Below, piece after piece: positions 18,414 to 28,078 of a stretch of 64,000 nt of DNA. Source of the stretch: Corallincola holothuriorum (GTDB taxonomy: Bacteria; Pseudomonadota; Gammaproteobacteria; Enterobacterales; Neiellaceae); NCBI RefSeq assembly GCF_003336225.1, contig NZ_QPID01000006.1:40207-104206 (forward strand), in the 5' to 3' direction. The translations under genes were made by a program, and so were the position numbers. The notes below the pieces were generated by a model. The model was not told where the DNA came from, made no database searches, and saw nothing but the letters and a program-made list of their open reading frames with translations. The first letter of the stretch is position 1; the number at the start of each line of letters is the position of its first letter.

Positions 18414-21218
18414 ATGTTTGCGCGAACTCTATTAGCTGTTTTAATCTACTTATTCTGTTTTATGGCCCAGCCCTTTGTGGCCGCACAGGATAAGCCGCTG
18501 GTTATTGTGACCAGTGCAGAGACCTATCCTTATCACTTTGCTATAGATGGTCAGCCACGGGGGATGTTGGTTGATCTTTGGCGGCTATGGTCCGAGAAGA
18601 CCCATACTAAGATTGTGCTCGTTTCTGCGTCCTGGGTTGATAGCCTCGAGATGATCCGTAGCGGAACGGCAGATATCCATGCAGGTATGGCTGTTAATGA
18701 ACAGCGCGCGACCTACTTGGCCTTTGCAGATTCTCTGGCGACCGTACACTCCAATATTTTTGTTCACCGTTCGCTGCCAGATATTAAGCAGCCGGAACAA
18801 CTGCGTCCCTACTTAGTCGGTGCGGTAAAAGAAGCCAACCATGTGACGATGTTGAATCGTCTTTACCCACACCTCGCTATCGCAGAGTATGACCGCCAGT
18901 TCAGTGTTTATGATGCTGCGATGCGTGGGGAAGTACTGGCTTTTACGGGCTTGGATCGGGTTTCATCGCAATATGAACCGGTATTAGAGTTAGAGCAGCG
19001 ATTTCCCAACCACCGTAAACTGACTTATCACACCACGTCTCTTCACCCCTCTGTTCAGTCAGGCAATGATGCTTTACTGGCTAAAATCAATGATGGCTTT
19101 AAGCTGATCTCCGACGAGGAGAGAGCAGCAATCAATCGCCGTTGGTTCGGAACATCCGGTGAGCAAGCTGGCATCATGATCGCCATTTTACCGGACGCAC
19201 CACCATACATGATGCTGGATGAGGACGGTGTGCCCAGTGGCATGTTGGTCGATATATGGAAGCTTTGGGGTGAGCGTAATGGTTATGAAGTTAACTTTAT
19301 GGTGCAGGAAAAACACACGCTGGATAGCCAGATGGACATGCAGCTGGTGGATATTGTTTCTGCATTACCCAGCGCCGAGAATGATAGCCAGGCTTTAGAG
19401 CCAGCAAATCAATTAATGACGCTCAAAGTGCAGTTCTATACACCTGAAAATTCAGGTGTTAATGCATTAAGCCAGGTCAGCGAATTACCCATTGGAGTTT
19501 TAGAGCAAGCGAGCTATTTACCGCAGCTTACCAGCCAATATCCCAAGTTAAGCTTTAGTTATTTTTCAGACCATTTCGAGTTAATACAAGCGGCAATTAG
19601 TGGTGAGATCGCTGGCTTTTTCGGCTTATCTAACTTGACGGAATATGTCCTTATTCAACGCAATCAACTTAATCAATTTCGGCGTTTGGACAACCCCACC
19701 TTTGCCGCCGAAGTGCTCGCCTTGGTCGGCAAGGGCAATGAGAATCTTAAACAAAGAGTGCAGCTAGGTTTTGAAGCTGTTGAACTCTCAGATTTAGCAG
19801 AGATTGAGCAACGTTGGATACTTGCGCCTCAGGACCGCTATTTTGAGAATCTGCCACTGTCGGTCGAACTCAGTGACGAGGAGAACCGCTGGTTATCTAG
19901 TCACCCTGTGATCCGTATGGGGGCCGTTAAGGACTACTCGCCATTTGAGTTCGTTAATGAAGTTGGCGAGTTCGCTGGGGTTAATGCCGATCTGGTTGAG
20001 TGGTTGGAAAGCCGCACAGGATTACGAATTGAGGTGGTGCTTTTCGAGCATTGGCAGCAAGTGCTTGAGGCTGCTATGCGGCATAAAGTCGACTTTGTCG
20101 CCGCTATCAGCGATACACCGGAGCGTCGACAATCACTGATTTTTTCAGATGGGTATTGGCCAACCCCATGGGCGATAGCGATACGTGAAGAGGAGCTTTT
20201 AGTTTCTCAACTCAGCCAGTTGCGAGGTCGCACGCTGGCGGTCATCGCTGGCTATCAAGTGATCCCCTGGATCAGGCGAAATCACCCAGAAATCGAATTG
20301 AAAGTATATGAATCGGGGGCTGAAGCGCTGCAGGCAGTATCTTCCGGTGAAGTGTTCGGAGCGTTAGATAACCTTACTGTTGCCGTTTCCATGGTGAGGG
20401 AATTGAGCCTGAGTAATCTGAAACTGTCTACTTTGCACGATATAAAGCAAGAGTCTTCTCAATTCGGTATTAGAAAAGATTGGCCTGAGCTCAATAGTAT
20501 ATTGAATAAAGCATTACTGATGTTGACGGAAGACGAGCGCCGCAAAATTCTATCTAAATGGTTAGATTTGACCATTGAACAAGGGGTTTCTAGTGAGAAA
20601 GTCTGGCGCATCAGTGTCCAGATTGGTGCCTTGGTTATCGTGGTGATGACATTGATGGTCTTGTGGAACCGTCGCTTAAATAAAGAGATTGAACGTCGTC
20701 GAGCCGCAGAAGAAACGATCCGCCATTTGGCTCGCCATGATGAACTAACTGGCTTAGCTAATCGGCGGCAGTTTGAGGAACAGATTCTAGGGGCGCTAGA
20801 GAACCATGCGCGAACTAAGAATCTTATGGCTTTGATGTTTATTGATCTGGATGGGTTTAAAGAGATTAATGACCAACATGGTCATGGTGCTGGCGATCAG
20901 GTACTCAAAGAGGTAGCAAAGCGTTTTCAGGGAGTAGTAAGGCGCTCTGATACGTTAGCGCGTTTTGGTGGCGATGAGTTTGTTGTTTTAGCAACTAACT
21001 TGCATCACCGTCTGCACGCGGCTGAATTGGCGAAGAAGCTCATTTTTGCCCTTGAAAAGCCATTCAAGGTAGGAGATGCCAAGTGTTCATTAAGTGCCAG
21101 TATTGGTGTGGCAGTCTATCCGGAGGATGGTGAAACGCCTGATGTCTTGTTACGGGTGGCGGATAGCTTGATGTATAAGATTAAGCAGCAAGACAAGAAC
21201 GGTTACCTATTGAGTTAA
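18414..21218 (+). CDS. Membrane diguanylate cyclase with three periplasmic solute-binding domains
   Basis: 934 residues. Signal peptide 1-24 (LLAVLIYLFCFMAQPFVAA), then three bacterial solute-binding (SBP_bac_3-like) domains at about 27-248, 252-472 and 491-719. The first two begin with similar patterns (YHFAIDGQPRGMLVDLWRLW; YMMLDEDGVPSGMLVDIWKLW), pointing to internal duplication; the third has YSPFEFVNEVGEFAGVNADLVEW. One transmembrane helix at about 732-751 is followed by a GGDEF domain with RFGGDEFVVL near residue 850, a complete active-site motif, and an RRSD inhibitory I-site five residues before it. The protein should make c-di-GMP in response to periplasmic amino-acid-like or similar ligands, with product feedback. 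The ligand is unknown. c-di-GMP commonly controls exopolysaccharide, which is encoded further on, but a link is inference. Confidence 0.92.
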   Translation: MFARTLLAVLIYLFCFMAQPFVAAQDKPLVIVTSAETYPYHFAIDGQPRGMLVDLWRLWSEKTHTKIVLVSASWVDSLEMIRSGTADIHAGMAVNEQRATYLAFADSLATVHSNIFVHRSLPDIKQPEQLRPYLVGAVKEANHVTMLNRLYPHLAIAEYDRQFSVYDAAMRGEVLAFTGLDRVSSQYEPVLELEQRFPNHRKLTYHTTSLHPSVQSGNDALLAKINDGFKLISDEERAAINRRWFGTSGEQAGIMIAILPDAPPYMMLDEDGVPSGMLVDIWKLWGERNGYEVNFMVQEKHTLDSQMDMQLVDIVSALPSAENDSQALEPANQLMTLKVQFYTPENSGVNALSQVSELPIGVLEQASYLPQLTSQYPKLSFSYFSDHFELIQAAISGEIAGFFGLSNLTEYVLIQRNQLNQFRRLDNPTFAAEVLALVGKGNENLKQRVQLGFEAVELSDLAEIEQRWILAPQDRYFENLPLSVELSDEENRWLSSHPVIRMGAVKDYSPFEFVNEVGEFAGVNADLVEWLESRTGLRIEVVLFEHWQQVLEAAMRHKVDFVAAISDTPERRQSLIFSDGYWPTPWAIAIREEELLVSQLSQLRGRTLAVIAGYQVIPWIRRNHPEIELKVYESGAEALQAVSSGEVFGALDNLTVAVSMVRELSLSNLKLSTLHDIKQESSQFGIRKDWPELNSILNKALLMLTEDERRKILSKWLDLTIEQGVSSEKVWRISVQIGALVIVVMTLMVLWNRRLNKEIERRRAAEETIRHLARHDELTGLANRRQFEEQILGALENHARTKNLMALMFIDLDGFKEINDQHGHGAGDQVLKEVAKRFQGVVRRSDTLARFGGDEFVVLATNLHHRLHAAELAKKLIFALEKPFKVGDAKCSLSASIGVAVYPEDGETPDVLLRVADSLMYKIKQQDKNGYLLS

Positions 21219-21322
21219 ATTATCTGTTATGTAGCAGCCGGTCGCGTGACAACTGATGCCGTTTGCATATAATGCCTCACTGTCCGTCAATCTTTATCTG
21301 GCGAAGCGGGGGAACAACGGCA

Positions 21323-21550
21323 ATGCCTATTTATGAGTACCAATGTGGGTCGTGCGGCCATCAGTTAGAGAAACTCCAACGTATCAGTGATGCGCCTTTG
21401 GTGGATTGTCCCGATTGTGCGGCCCCTGCGCTGAAGAAGTTGATTTCTGCAGCTGGTTTCCGGCTTAAAGGTAGTGGCTGGTATGAGACTGACTTTAAGA
21501 GTGGCAGTAAGAAAAACGTGGCTTCGGACAGTCATTCGAAATCGAACTGA
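21323..21550 (+). CDS. FmdB-type zinc-ribbon protein
   Basis: 75 residues from ATG 21323 (MPIYEYQCGSCG), behind a GGGGGAA ribosome-binding site; an upstream in-frame ATG adds 20 atypical residues. Two CxxC pairs (8-11 and 29-32) form a zinc ribbon of the FmdB/CxxC_CxxC_SSSS family, with the usual FRLKGSGWYETDFK segment after it and a Ser/Lys-rich tail. The molecular role of the family is not established. Its position just before aspS is commonly seen in gammaproteobacteria. Confidence 0.88.
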   Translation: MPIYEYQCGSCGHQLEKLQRISDAPLVDCPDCAAPALKKLISAAGFRLKGSGWYETDFKSGSKKNVASDSHSKSN

Positions 21551-21591
21551 TTTGAGCCAACGTTTTAGTTTGAATGATATTTAATCAATTT

Positions 21592-21616
21592 ATGCGCTGC
21601 CTCCAAGGCGGCGCAT
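21592..21616 (+). terminator. Hairpin between the FmdB-like gene and aspS
   Basis: ATGCGC-T-GCC / GGC-G-GCGCAT stem with a 5-nt loop followed by CTTTATT. It may be a weak terminator or attenuator in front of aspS. Confidence 0.5.
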
Positions 21617-21644
21617 CTTTATTCTGAACAACAGGAAAGTACAC

Positions 21645-23414
21645 ATGCGCAGCCATTATTGTGGAGAGGTTAACGAATCACTGATTGGCCAAGAGGTCAC
21701 CTTGTGTGGCTGGGTTAATCGTCGTCGTGATTTGGGGGGAGTGATCTTTCTGGATCTGCGTGATCGAGAAGGTATCGTTCAAGTTGTTTACGATCCGGAT
21801 ATCGAAGATGTATTCGCTCTAGCAAATACCCTGCGTAACGAATTTTGTGTCAAAGTGACGGGCAAAGTCCGTCCGCGCCCTGAAGGGCAGATCAATAAAG
21901 AGATGGCCAGTGGTGGCATTGAATTACTGGGTTTGCAACTTGAGATCCTTAACGCCGCTGCACCGCTGCCGTTGGACTTTAACCAACAGAATAGTGAAGA
22001 ACAGCGCTTACGCTTCCGCTATTTGGATCTACGTCGGCCAGAAATGAGCGAAAAGCTTAAGTTCCGTGCCAAAGTGACTAATGAAGTTCGCCGCTTTATG
22101 GAAGAGGCGGGCTTTATGGATGTAGAAACTCCCATCTTAACGGCGGCAACGCCTGAAGGCGCACGAGATTACTTAGTGCCTAGTCGCACTCACAAAGGCA
22201 AATTCTTCGCTTTACCACAGTCACCACAGTTGTTTAAGCAGCTGCTGATGATGTCTGGCGTTGACCGTTACTATCAGATCGTTAAATGTTTCCGTGATGA
22301 AGATCTTCGTGCTGATCGTCAGCCTGAGTTTACTCAGATTGATATCGAAACCTCATTTATGTCTGCGGATCAAGTGATGGCGGTAACGGAGCAGATGATC
22401 CGTCAGTTGTTCACGAAATTGATGAATATTGATTTAGGTGATTTCCCGCGGATGACTTACGAAGAGGCGATGCGCCGTTTCGGTAGTGATAAACCCGATC
22501 TGCGTATTCCGTTAGAGTTGGTCGATGTCGCTGAACAGGTTAAAACGGTCGATTTCAAGGTGTTCGCTGGCCCGGCGAATGATGACAATGGCCGCGTTGC
22601 AGCAATTCGTGTTCCTGCAGGTGCCGATAAATTCAGCCGGAAACAGATTGACGAGCTGGGTAAGTTTGTTGGTATATACGGTGCCAAAGGTCTGGCATGG
22701 ATGAAAATTAATGATCGTGCCGCAGGGCTGGAAGGGGTGCAATCTCCTGTTGCTAAGTTCTTCTCTGCTGAACAGATGGAAGCATTGCTTGCTCAAACTA
22801 ACGCTGAAAGTGGCGATATTCTGTTCTTTGGTGCAGATAATAAAGTGGTCGTTACCGAAGCAATGGGCGCGTTGCGAATCAAACTAGGTGAAGACCTTGG
22901 GTTGGTTGCCGATGAATGGCGTCCGTTGTGGGTTGTTGATTTCCCAATGTTCGAGGAAGCTGATGGCCGTGCTCATGCGCTGCATCATCCGTTCACCGCA
23001 CCATCAAATGCTACCGCAGCGGAACTGGAAGCTAACCCTTACGGTGCGTTATCCGATGCATATGACATGGTATTAAATGGCTGTGAAGTTGGCGGTGGCT
23101 CGGTACGTATTCACGACCAAACTATGCAGGCCACTGTTTTCCGTATTCTTGGGATCAGTGATGAAGAAGCCCGTGAGAAGTTTGGTTTCTTGTTGGATGC
23201 GCTGCAGTATGGTGCTCCACCACATGCGGGTTTAGCATTTGGTTTAGATCGTTTGGTCATGTTGATGTGTGGTGCCGACACTATCCGAGACGTGATGGCA
23301 TTTCCAAAAACTACTACCGCAGCATGTCCATTGACCGATGCACCTGGAAAAGCAAATCCGGAGCAGTTGGTTGAGCTGGGTATTGCGTTGGTAGCGAAGG
23401 AAGATGCTAAATAG
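21645..23414 (+). CDS. aspS: Aspartyl-tRNA synthetase
   Basis: 589 residues (E. coli 590), a class II synthetase charging tRNA-Asp. The N-terminal OB-fold anticodon domain reads [23 protein letters not shown]. Motif 2 is [20 protein letters not shown]; the bacterial insertion domain (GAD) is in the middle; motif 3 is [12 protein letters not shown] near the C-terminus. Ribosome-binding site CAGGAAAG. Its stop codon overlaps the nudB start by one base. Confidence 0.97.
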   Translation: MRSHYCGEVNESLIGQEVTLCGWVNRRRDLGGVIFLDLRDREGIVQVVYDPDIEDVFALANTLRNEFCVKVTGKVRPRPEGQINKEMASGGIELLGLQLEILNAAAPLPLDFNQQNSEEQRLRFRYLDLRRPEMSEKLKFRAKVTNEVRRFMEEAGFMDVETPILTAATPEGARDYLVPSRTHKGKFFALPQSPQLFKQLLMMSGVDRYYQIVKCFRDEDLRADRQPEFTQIDIETSFMSADQVMAVTEQMIRQLFTKLMNIDLGDFPRMTYEEAMRRFGSDKPDLRIPLELVDVAEQVKTVDFKVFAGPANDDNGRVAAIRVPAGADKFSRKQIDELGKFVGIYGAKGLAWMKINDRAAGLEGVQSPVAKFFSAEQMEALLAQTNAESGDILFFGADNKVVVTEAMGALRIKLGEDLGLVADEWRPLWVVDFPMFEEADGRAHALHHPFTAPSNATAAELEANPYGALSDAYDMVLNGCEVGGGSVRIHDQTMQATVFRILGISDEEAREKFGFLLDALQYGAPPHAGLAFGLDRLVMLMCGADTIRDVMAFPKTTTAACPLTDAPGKANPEQLVELGIALVAKEDAK

Positions 23415-23863
23415 TGAGTTACAAGCGCCCTGAATCTGTCCTGGTAGTGATCTACCGTGAGGATTTCAGAGTGCTGCTTATGCGAAGGTTGGACCTGCCA
23501 ACCTTCTGGCAATCTGTTACCGGCTCATTGGAAGTGGGCGAGCTACCGATTCGTGCGGCGGCGAGAGAGTTAAAAGAGGAAACCGGTATTGATGTGGCGA
23601 TGTTGCCTTCAGTGTTAGAGGATGCGGACGTTCAGGTTCGCTATCTTTTGTACCCTGAATGGCGTCATCGATATGCGCCGGGCACCACCCACAATCTTGA
23701 GCATTGGTTTTATCTTCGAGTACCGGTCACCACTGAGATCCAGCTGTCGGCGACAGAACATCTTGAGTATGTATGGCTGGACTTCGAGCATGCGATACGC
23801 AAAGTTAGCTCTTCGAGTAACCGCGATGCCTTGATCACTTTGCAAAAACGGCTCACTAAGTAA
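23414..23863 (+). CDS. nudB: Dihydroneopterin triphosphate diphosphatase NudB
   Basis: 149 residues with a complete Nudix box, GxxExxExxxxAAxRELKEETGI (about residues 37-59). It begins with GTG overlapping the aspS stop (TAGTG), giving MSYKRPESVLVVIY, which matches the NudB N-terminus. NudB hydrolyses dihydroneopterin triphosphate in folate biosynthesis. The aspS-nudB-yebC-ruvC order is the same as in E. coli, which supports the name. Confidence 0.92.
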   Translation: MSYKRPESVLVVIYREDFRVLLMRRLDLPTFWQSVTGSLEVGELPIRAAARELKEETGIDVAMLPSVLEDADVQVRYLLYPEWRHRYAPGTTHNLEHWFYLRVPVTTEIQLSATEHLEYVWLDFEHAIRKVSSSSNRDALITLQKRLTK

Positions 23864-23936
23864 TGTCTGCAGAGCTTCTTAGTTAGGTATAGAAAAGCAT
23901 CGCCACAAGACGGTGCAGTAAGCGTGGAGAATAGAT

Positions 23937-24683
23937 ATGGCTGGTCATAGTAAATGGGCGAACATCAAACACCGTAAGGCAGCTCAGGATGCCAAGCGGG
24001 GAAAGATTTTTACCAAGCTGATCCGTGAGATCACCGTTGCTTCGCGGGAAGGTGGTTCTGACGCCGACAGCAATCCTCGTTTGCGTGCCGCTATCGACAA
24101 AGCACTGTCCAATAATATGACCCGTGATACGGTTGAGAGAGCGGTTAAACGCGGTGCCGGCGAGCTCGATGGCCAAGAGTTGGAAACTATCATCTACGAA
24201 GGGTATGGCCCCGGTGGCACAGCAGTGATGGTGGAAACGATGACGGATAATCGTAATCGTACGGTTTCAAATATCCGCCACCTGTTTACCAAAGCCGGCG
24301 GTAATTTAGGCACCGATGGCTCCGTCGCCTATCTATTCAGTAAGAAAGGGGTTATCTCTTATTCTGAAGGTCTCGACGAAGATGTGGTGATGGAAGCAGC
24401 TCTTGATGCCGGTGCAGAAGATGTCGAAACCAATGATGATGGTTCGATAGATGTCTACACTTTGCCGGAAGATTTTGGTGGCGTGAAAGATGCACTGGAT
24501 GCGTCAGGTTTAGCAGCGGTTAACGCGGAGGTCACTATGATTCCGTCGACCAAAGCTGAGCTAGATTTAGCCACTGCTGAGAAATTTTTCCGTCTGGTCG
24601 ATGGACTTGAAGATGATGATGATGTGCAGGAGGTATATCACAATGCTGATATTACCGACGATGTTATGGAACAGCTAGGTTAA
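23937..24683 (+). CDS. yebC: YebC/TACO1-family protein
   Basis: 248 residues beginning [21 protein letters not shown], the family hallmark, with [25 protein letters not shown] in the centre and an acidic C-terminus. The family was annotated as transcriptional regulators; more recent knowledge of YebC and TACO1 links them to translation of polyproline-containing proteins. Start ATG has a GGAG ribosome-binding site. It precedes ruvC by five bases. Confidence 0.95.
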   Translation: MAGHSKWANIKHRKAAQDAKRGKIFTKLIREITVASREGGSDADSNPRLRAAIDKALSNNMTRDTVERAVKRGAGELDGQELETIIYEGYGPGGTAVMVETMTDNRNRTVSNIRHLFTKAGGNLGTDGSVAYLFSKKGVISYSEGLDEDVVMEAALDAGAEDVETNDDGSIDVYTLPEDFGGVKDALDASGLAAVNAEVTMIPSTKAELDLATAEKFFRLVDGLEDDDDVQEVYHNADITDDVMEQLG

Positions 24684-24688
24684 CCCTT

Positions 24689-25210
24689 TTGAGTATTATT
24701 CTTGGTATCGATCCCGGCTCGCGGATCACCGGTTATGGTGTGATTAAGCAGTTGGGTGCCAAGTTTAGTTATTTGGGGAGTGGCTGTATCCGCATCACTG
24801 CGCCAGAGTTGCCTGAACGATTACGTATTATCCATGATGGTGTCAGTGAGTTGATTCAACAGTTCCAACCTGACGAGTTTGCCATCGAGAGAGTGTTTAT
24901 GGCTCGCAATGCTGACTCCGCATTAAAGCTTGGTCAAGCACGTGGCGCGGCCATTGTGGCGGCCGCTTGTCGTGATATTCCTGTATACGAGTACTCTGCC
25001 AGAGAGGTTAAACAGGCTGTGGTTGGTACTGGTGGGGCGGATAAAACTCAAGTCCAGCACATGGTGAAGCAAATTTTGTCATTACCAGCGACCCCACAAG
25101 CGGATGCGGCTGATGCTTTAGCTATCGCCCTTTGCCATAGCCATACGCGACAAAGTTTAATCGCCATGTCGGGCAAGGTGTCGGGGCAGGCACGAGGGCG
25201 TTGGCGTTAG
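24689..25210 (+). CDS. ruvC: Crossover junction endonuclease RuvC
   Basis: 173 residues; start TTG at 24689 gives [17 protein letters not shown], aligning exactly with E. coli RuvC. The four acidic catalytic residues are visible: Asp in GIDPG (residue 8), Glu in [10 protein letters not shown] (about 68) and two Asp in [11 protein letters not shown] (about 139 and 142). It resolves Holliday junctions with RuvAB. It is translationally close to yebC and 98 bases upstream of ruvA. Confidence 0.97.
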   Translation: MSIILGIDPGSRITGYGVIKQLGAKFSYLGSGCIRITAPELPERLRIIHDGVSELIQQFQPDEFAIERVFMARNADSALKLGQARGAAIVAAACRDIPVYEYSAREVKQAVVGTGGADKTQVQHMVKQILSLPATPQADAADALAIALCHSHTRQSLIAMSGKVSGQARGRWR

Positions 25211-25308
25211 ACTTGTTGTATCGCTAACGCTCAGTTAGCCTGTATCTTCAGTTCATTTCACGTTAACTGATTGTCTTGCTCTTCTCGCTATAGAATTAAG
25301 GAATCACT

Positions 25309-25932
25309 TTGATAGGACAGCTTCGCGGAACCATTATCTCTAAGCAACCCCCAGATCTTCTGTTAGATGTTGGTGGGGTAGGGTATGAGGTCCAGTTACC
25401 TATGACCAGCTTTTACCAATTGCCGGAGGTGGGAGCCGAAGCTACAGTGGTGACCCATTTTGTGGTTAGAGAAGATGCTCAGCTGCTATTTGGCTTTTGT
25501 GCTTTGCATGAAAGAGCGATGTTTCGTGAGCTGATAAAAACGAATGGTGTTGGGCCGAAACTCGCCCTCGCCATTCTATCTGGAATGTCCGCAGAACAGT
25601 TTGCCCAAGTTGTACACCACGGCGATATCACATCATTGATGAAGTTACCTGGTGTTGGCAAGAAGACCGCAGAACGCTTGTTAGTGGAAATGAAAGACAG
25701 GCTTAAGGATTGGAATACACAGCCTGTTGATTCTGCCGCAGACGGATTCGCATTGAGTGGACAAGTTGAAGATACTTTCGTGCGTCCTGTGGACGCGACG
25801 GAAGATGCCGTTGCCGCGCTTATCGCACTGGGCTATAAACCGGCGCAAGCCAGCCGTGCCGTTGGCAAGGTGGCGGTTGAAGGGATGAGTAGCGAAGCGC
25901 TGATCCGCGATGCATTACGAAACATGCTGTAA
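25309..25932 (+). CDS. ruvA: Holliday junction branch migration protein RuvA
   Basis: 207 residues from a TTG start ([15 protein letters not shown]) with AAGGA upstream. OB-fold domain I ([16 protein letters not shown]), two helix-hairpin-helix motifs ([13 protein letters not shown] and [19 protein letters not shown]), and the C-terminal RuvB-binding domain III after an acidic-free linker. It binds four-way junctions as tetramers and targets RuvB. Confidence 0.97.
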   Translation: MIGQLRGTIISKQPPDLLLDVGGVGYEVQLPMTSFYQLPEVGAEATVVTHFVVREDAQLLFGFCALHERAMFRELIKTNGVGPKLALAILSGMSAEQFAQVVHHGDITSLMKLPGVGKKTAERLLVEMKDRLKDWNTQPVDSAADGFALSGQVEDTFVRPVDATEDAVAALIALGYKPAQASRAVGKVAVEGMSSEALIRDALRNML

Positions 25933-25941
25933 GGGTAAATA

Positions 25942-26949
25942 ATGATAGAAGCTGATCGACTGATACAAGGTACAACGCTTCACGAAGAAGAAGCTGTAGA
26001 TCGCGCGATCCGCCCTAAGCTTTTGTCCGACTATACAGGGCAGCCCCATGTTGTGGGGCAAATGAACATTTTCCTTGAGGCTGCTCGAAGACGCGGCGAA
26101 GCCCTAGATCACCTGCTTATTTTCGGCCCGCCCGGTTTAGGTAAAACGACACTGGCTAACATTGTTGCCAATGAGATGAATGTGAGCATAAAGACCACTT
26201 CTGGGCCTGTGTTGGAAAAAGCAGGGGACCTCGCGGCACTGTTGACCAACTTAGAGCCCAATGATGTGTTGTTTATTGATGAGATACATCGTTTAAGCCC
26301 TGTCGTTGAAGAGGTCTTGTATCCAGCAATGGAAGATTATCAACTGGATATCATGATTGGTGAAGGCCCTGCCGCACGCTCAATTAAACTTGATTTGCCG
26401 CCGTTTACACTGATCGGCGCAACAACCCGAGCTGGTTCATTGACCTCTCCACTGCGTGATCGTTTTGGTATCGTCCAACGTCTAGAATTCTACACCGTGG
26501 ATGAATTAACTAAAATTGTGCAGCGCTCTGCGGCTCATTTAGGAATGGAATTGGTGCCGACTGGCGCAAAGGAGATAGCACGTCGGAGCCGCGGTACACC
26601 TAGGATATCTAATCGCTTGCTGCGTCGGGTAAGGGATTATGCAGAGGTGAAAGCTGCGGGGAATATAGATGATGCCGTTGCCGCCAAAGCTTTGGATATG
26701 TTGGATGTCGATGATGCCGGTTTTGATTTTATGGATCGAAAACTACTTCTAGCACTGATCGACAAATTTGATGGCGGCCCCGTCGGACTGGACAACTTGG
26801 CCGCCGCTATCGGAGAAGTAAAAGAAACCATTGAAGATGTGTTGGAGCCCTACCTGATACAGCAAGGTTTTTTGCAACGAACCCCGCGTGGGCGGTTAGC
26901 TACCCAGAGAGCATATTTGCATTTTGGCTTGGATCGTCCAGCTAGCTAA
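25942..26949 (+). CDS. ruvB: Holliday junction helicase motor RuvB
   Basis: 335-residue AAA+ ATPase. Walker [12 protein letters not shown] (about 60-70), Walker [13 protein letters not shown] (about 109-120), sensor [22 protein letters not shown], and the C-terminal winged helix ending [14 protein letters not shown]. It drives branch migration with RuvA. It starts nine bases after ruvA. Confidence 0.98.
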   Translation: MIEADRLIQGTTLHEEEAVDRAIRPKLLSDYTGQPHVVGQMNIFLEAARRRGEALDHLLIFGPPGLGKTTLANIVANEMNVSIKTTSGPVLEKAGDLAALLTNLEPNDVLFIDEIHRLSPVVEEVLYPAMEDYQLDIMIGEGPAARSIKLDLPPFTLIGATTRAGSLTSPLRDRFGIVQRLEFYTVDELTKIVQRSAAHLGMELVPTGAKEIARRSRGTPRISNRLLRRVRDYAEVKAAGNIDDAVAAKALDMLDVDDAGFDFMDRKLLLALIDKFDGGPVGLDNLAAAIGEVKETIEDVLEPYLIQQGFLQRTPRGRLATQRAYLHFGLDRPAS

Positions 26950-26989
26950 GTACGCCTACTACTATCGAATATGGCTATAAAATCCAGAC

Positions 26990-27016
26990 AAAAAAAACCC
27001 GCGAAACTCGCGGGTT
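26990..27016 (-). terminator. Minus-strand Rho-independent terminator between ruvB and ybgC
   Basis: A perfect 8-bp stem AACCCGCG / CGCGGGTT with a 5-nt loop. Eight A residues precede it on the plus strand, i.e. a T-run follows it on the minus strand; there is no T-run on the plus side. As written it terminates transcription coming from the right, although the neighbouring genes on both sides point to the right. It could work partly for ruvB as a stem alone. Confidence 0.7.
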
Positions 27017-27667
27017 AAATGAACTATATCATTCACGGGGAAGCGCCAAAATGGCAAAATCCAGAACTGATACAAAAGAGGCAAAGCCTCGATTCCAGGG
27101 AGAGAAGACACTCACCGCAATCATCAGAATATGATGATCAAAAAACTACAAGTAGTTGCCTTCAACTGCCGACCATTTTAGGTGCGAGCGCGCAGCTAAA
27201 CAAACGAGTTATTTTAGCTTTAGTCATGAAAAAAACTAATGTCAAAGTTGTTTTTTAGGCGGCGGCGCACTCTCTTTTTTATCTTTATAGTGTTGTTTTT
27301 ACGGTCTTTTGTTTTTATCTGTGTGTTATGTATTCAGGTGTAAGGCATATTTATGCAGTTACTTATATTTGCGTTAAAAGATGGATGGTTGGTCATGACG
27401 CTGCATCGTGCCAGCGTAGTTTGGTAAATTGATTGAGATCAATTTACTACACTCTATTTAACTGTTTTAGATGATGTTGTGGGTAAGCTTTTGTTTTTAT
27501 TAAAGTGATGGTTTTTTGCTTGCTTTGGTTGTTTTTTAGTCGAGTCCGATCACATTATCTCCTCAGAACGTTTTGGGCTTATCATCCGTGGGGAACTTTC
27601 TGTATAGTTAGCTGCCATCATTACAAATAAAAATTATTTTGTCTGATTGGACTTTGGCAGGGCTGCC
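27017..27667. other. 650-bp intergenic region before the Tol-Pal operon; possible minus-strand small RNA
   Basis: No convincing protein gene. The only plus-strand ORF (79 codons from 27019) has no ribosome-binding site and an unstructured composition. On the minus strand the terminator at 26990-27016 would end a transcript from here; a TTGACA hexamer read on that strand lies near 27235-27245, but no good -10 sits at the right distance. Other contents are a short GAGGC/GCCTC hairpin near 27078-27090, AT-rich sequence from 27260 on, and an FNR-type box at 27426-27445. The region must also carry the ybgC-tol promoter. Confidence 0.4.
27426..27445. promoter_or_regulatory. Perfect FNR-type binding site upstream of ybgC-tol
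   Basis: The core TTGAT-TGAG-ATCAA (27429-27442) matches the FNR/ANR/EtrA consensus TTGATNNNNATCAA at every fixed position, and the symmetry extends to 8-bp arms. It lies about 230 bp before the ybgC start. Which transcript it controls cannot be read from sequence. Confidence 0.6.
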
Positions 27668-28078
27668 TTGAGCGATACGATCTTCAATTGGCCGGTACGT
27701 GTTTATTATGAAGACACTGATGCTGGTGGCGTGGTTTTCTACGCCAATTATCTTAAGTTCTTTGAGCGAGCTCGTACTGAGTGGTTACGCTCCCTCGGCA
27801 TTGAACAGGATGGTCTGTTGGCCGAGGGTGTAGCTTTTGTTGTTCGTTCGGTACAGATGGAAAATTTGTCTTCAGCCAAATTCAATGATCAGCTTAGCGT
27901 TTCTGCCGAGATATCTGAACAAAAGAGAGCGAGCTTGATTTTTAAGCAAGCCATCGTTGATCAGAGCAATCGGCTAATTGCTACGGCAGAGATTAAAGTT
28001 GCTTGCGTGGACCTGAACCGCGCCAAACCAATCGCTATTCCAAAACAAGTCGCAGGAGTTTTGCCCCGTGTCCACTGA
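27668..28078 (+). CDS. ybgC: Tol-Pal-associated acyl-CoA thioesterase YbgC
   Basis: 136 residues from TTG 27668 (MSDTIFNWPVRVYYEDTDAGG), chosen over a TTG seven codons upstream because it aligns with E. coli YbgC and has GGCAGGG before it. Hot-dog fold thioesterase with the signature VYYEDTDAGGVVFYANYLKFFERARTEW including the catalytic Asp. It is the usual first gene of the tol-pal operon and acts on acyl-CoA or acyl-ACP in phospholipid metabolism. Its end overlaps the tolQ start by 11 bases. Confidence 0.93.
   Translation: MSDTIFNWPVRVYYEDTDAGGVVFYANYLKFFERARTEWLRSLGIEQDGLLAEGVAFVVRSVQMENLSSAKFNDQLSVSAEISEQKRASLIFKQAIVDQSNRLIATAEIKVACVDLNRAKPIAIPKQVAGVLPRVH

Noticed and set aside
27019..27258. 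79-codon plus-strand ORF after ruvB
   Set aside because: It starts inside the terminator stem, has no ribosome-binding site, and its composition (many Ser, Gln, Arg) fits no domain; more likely chance.
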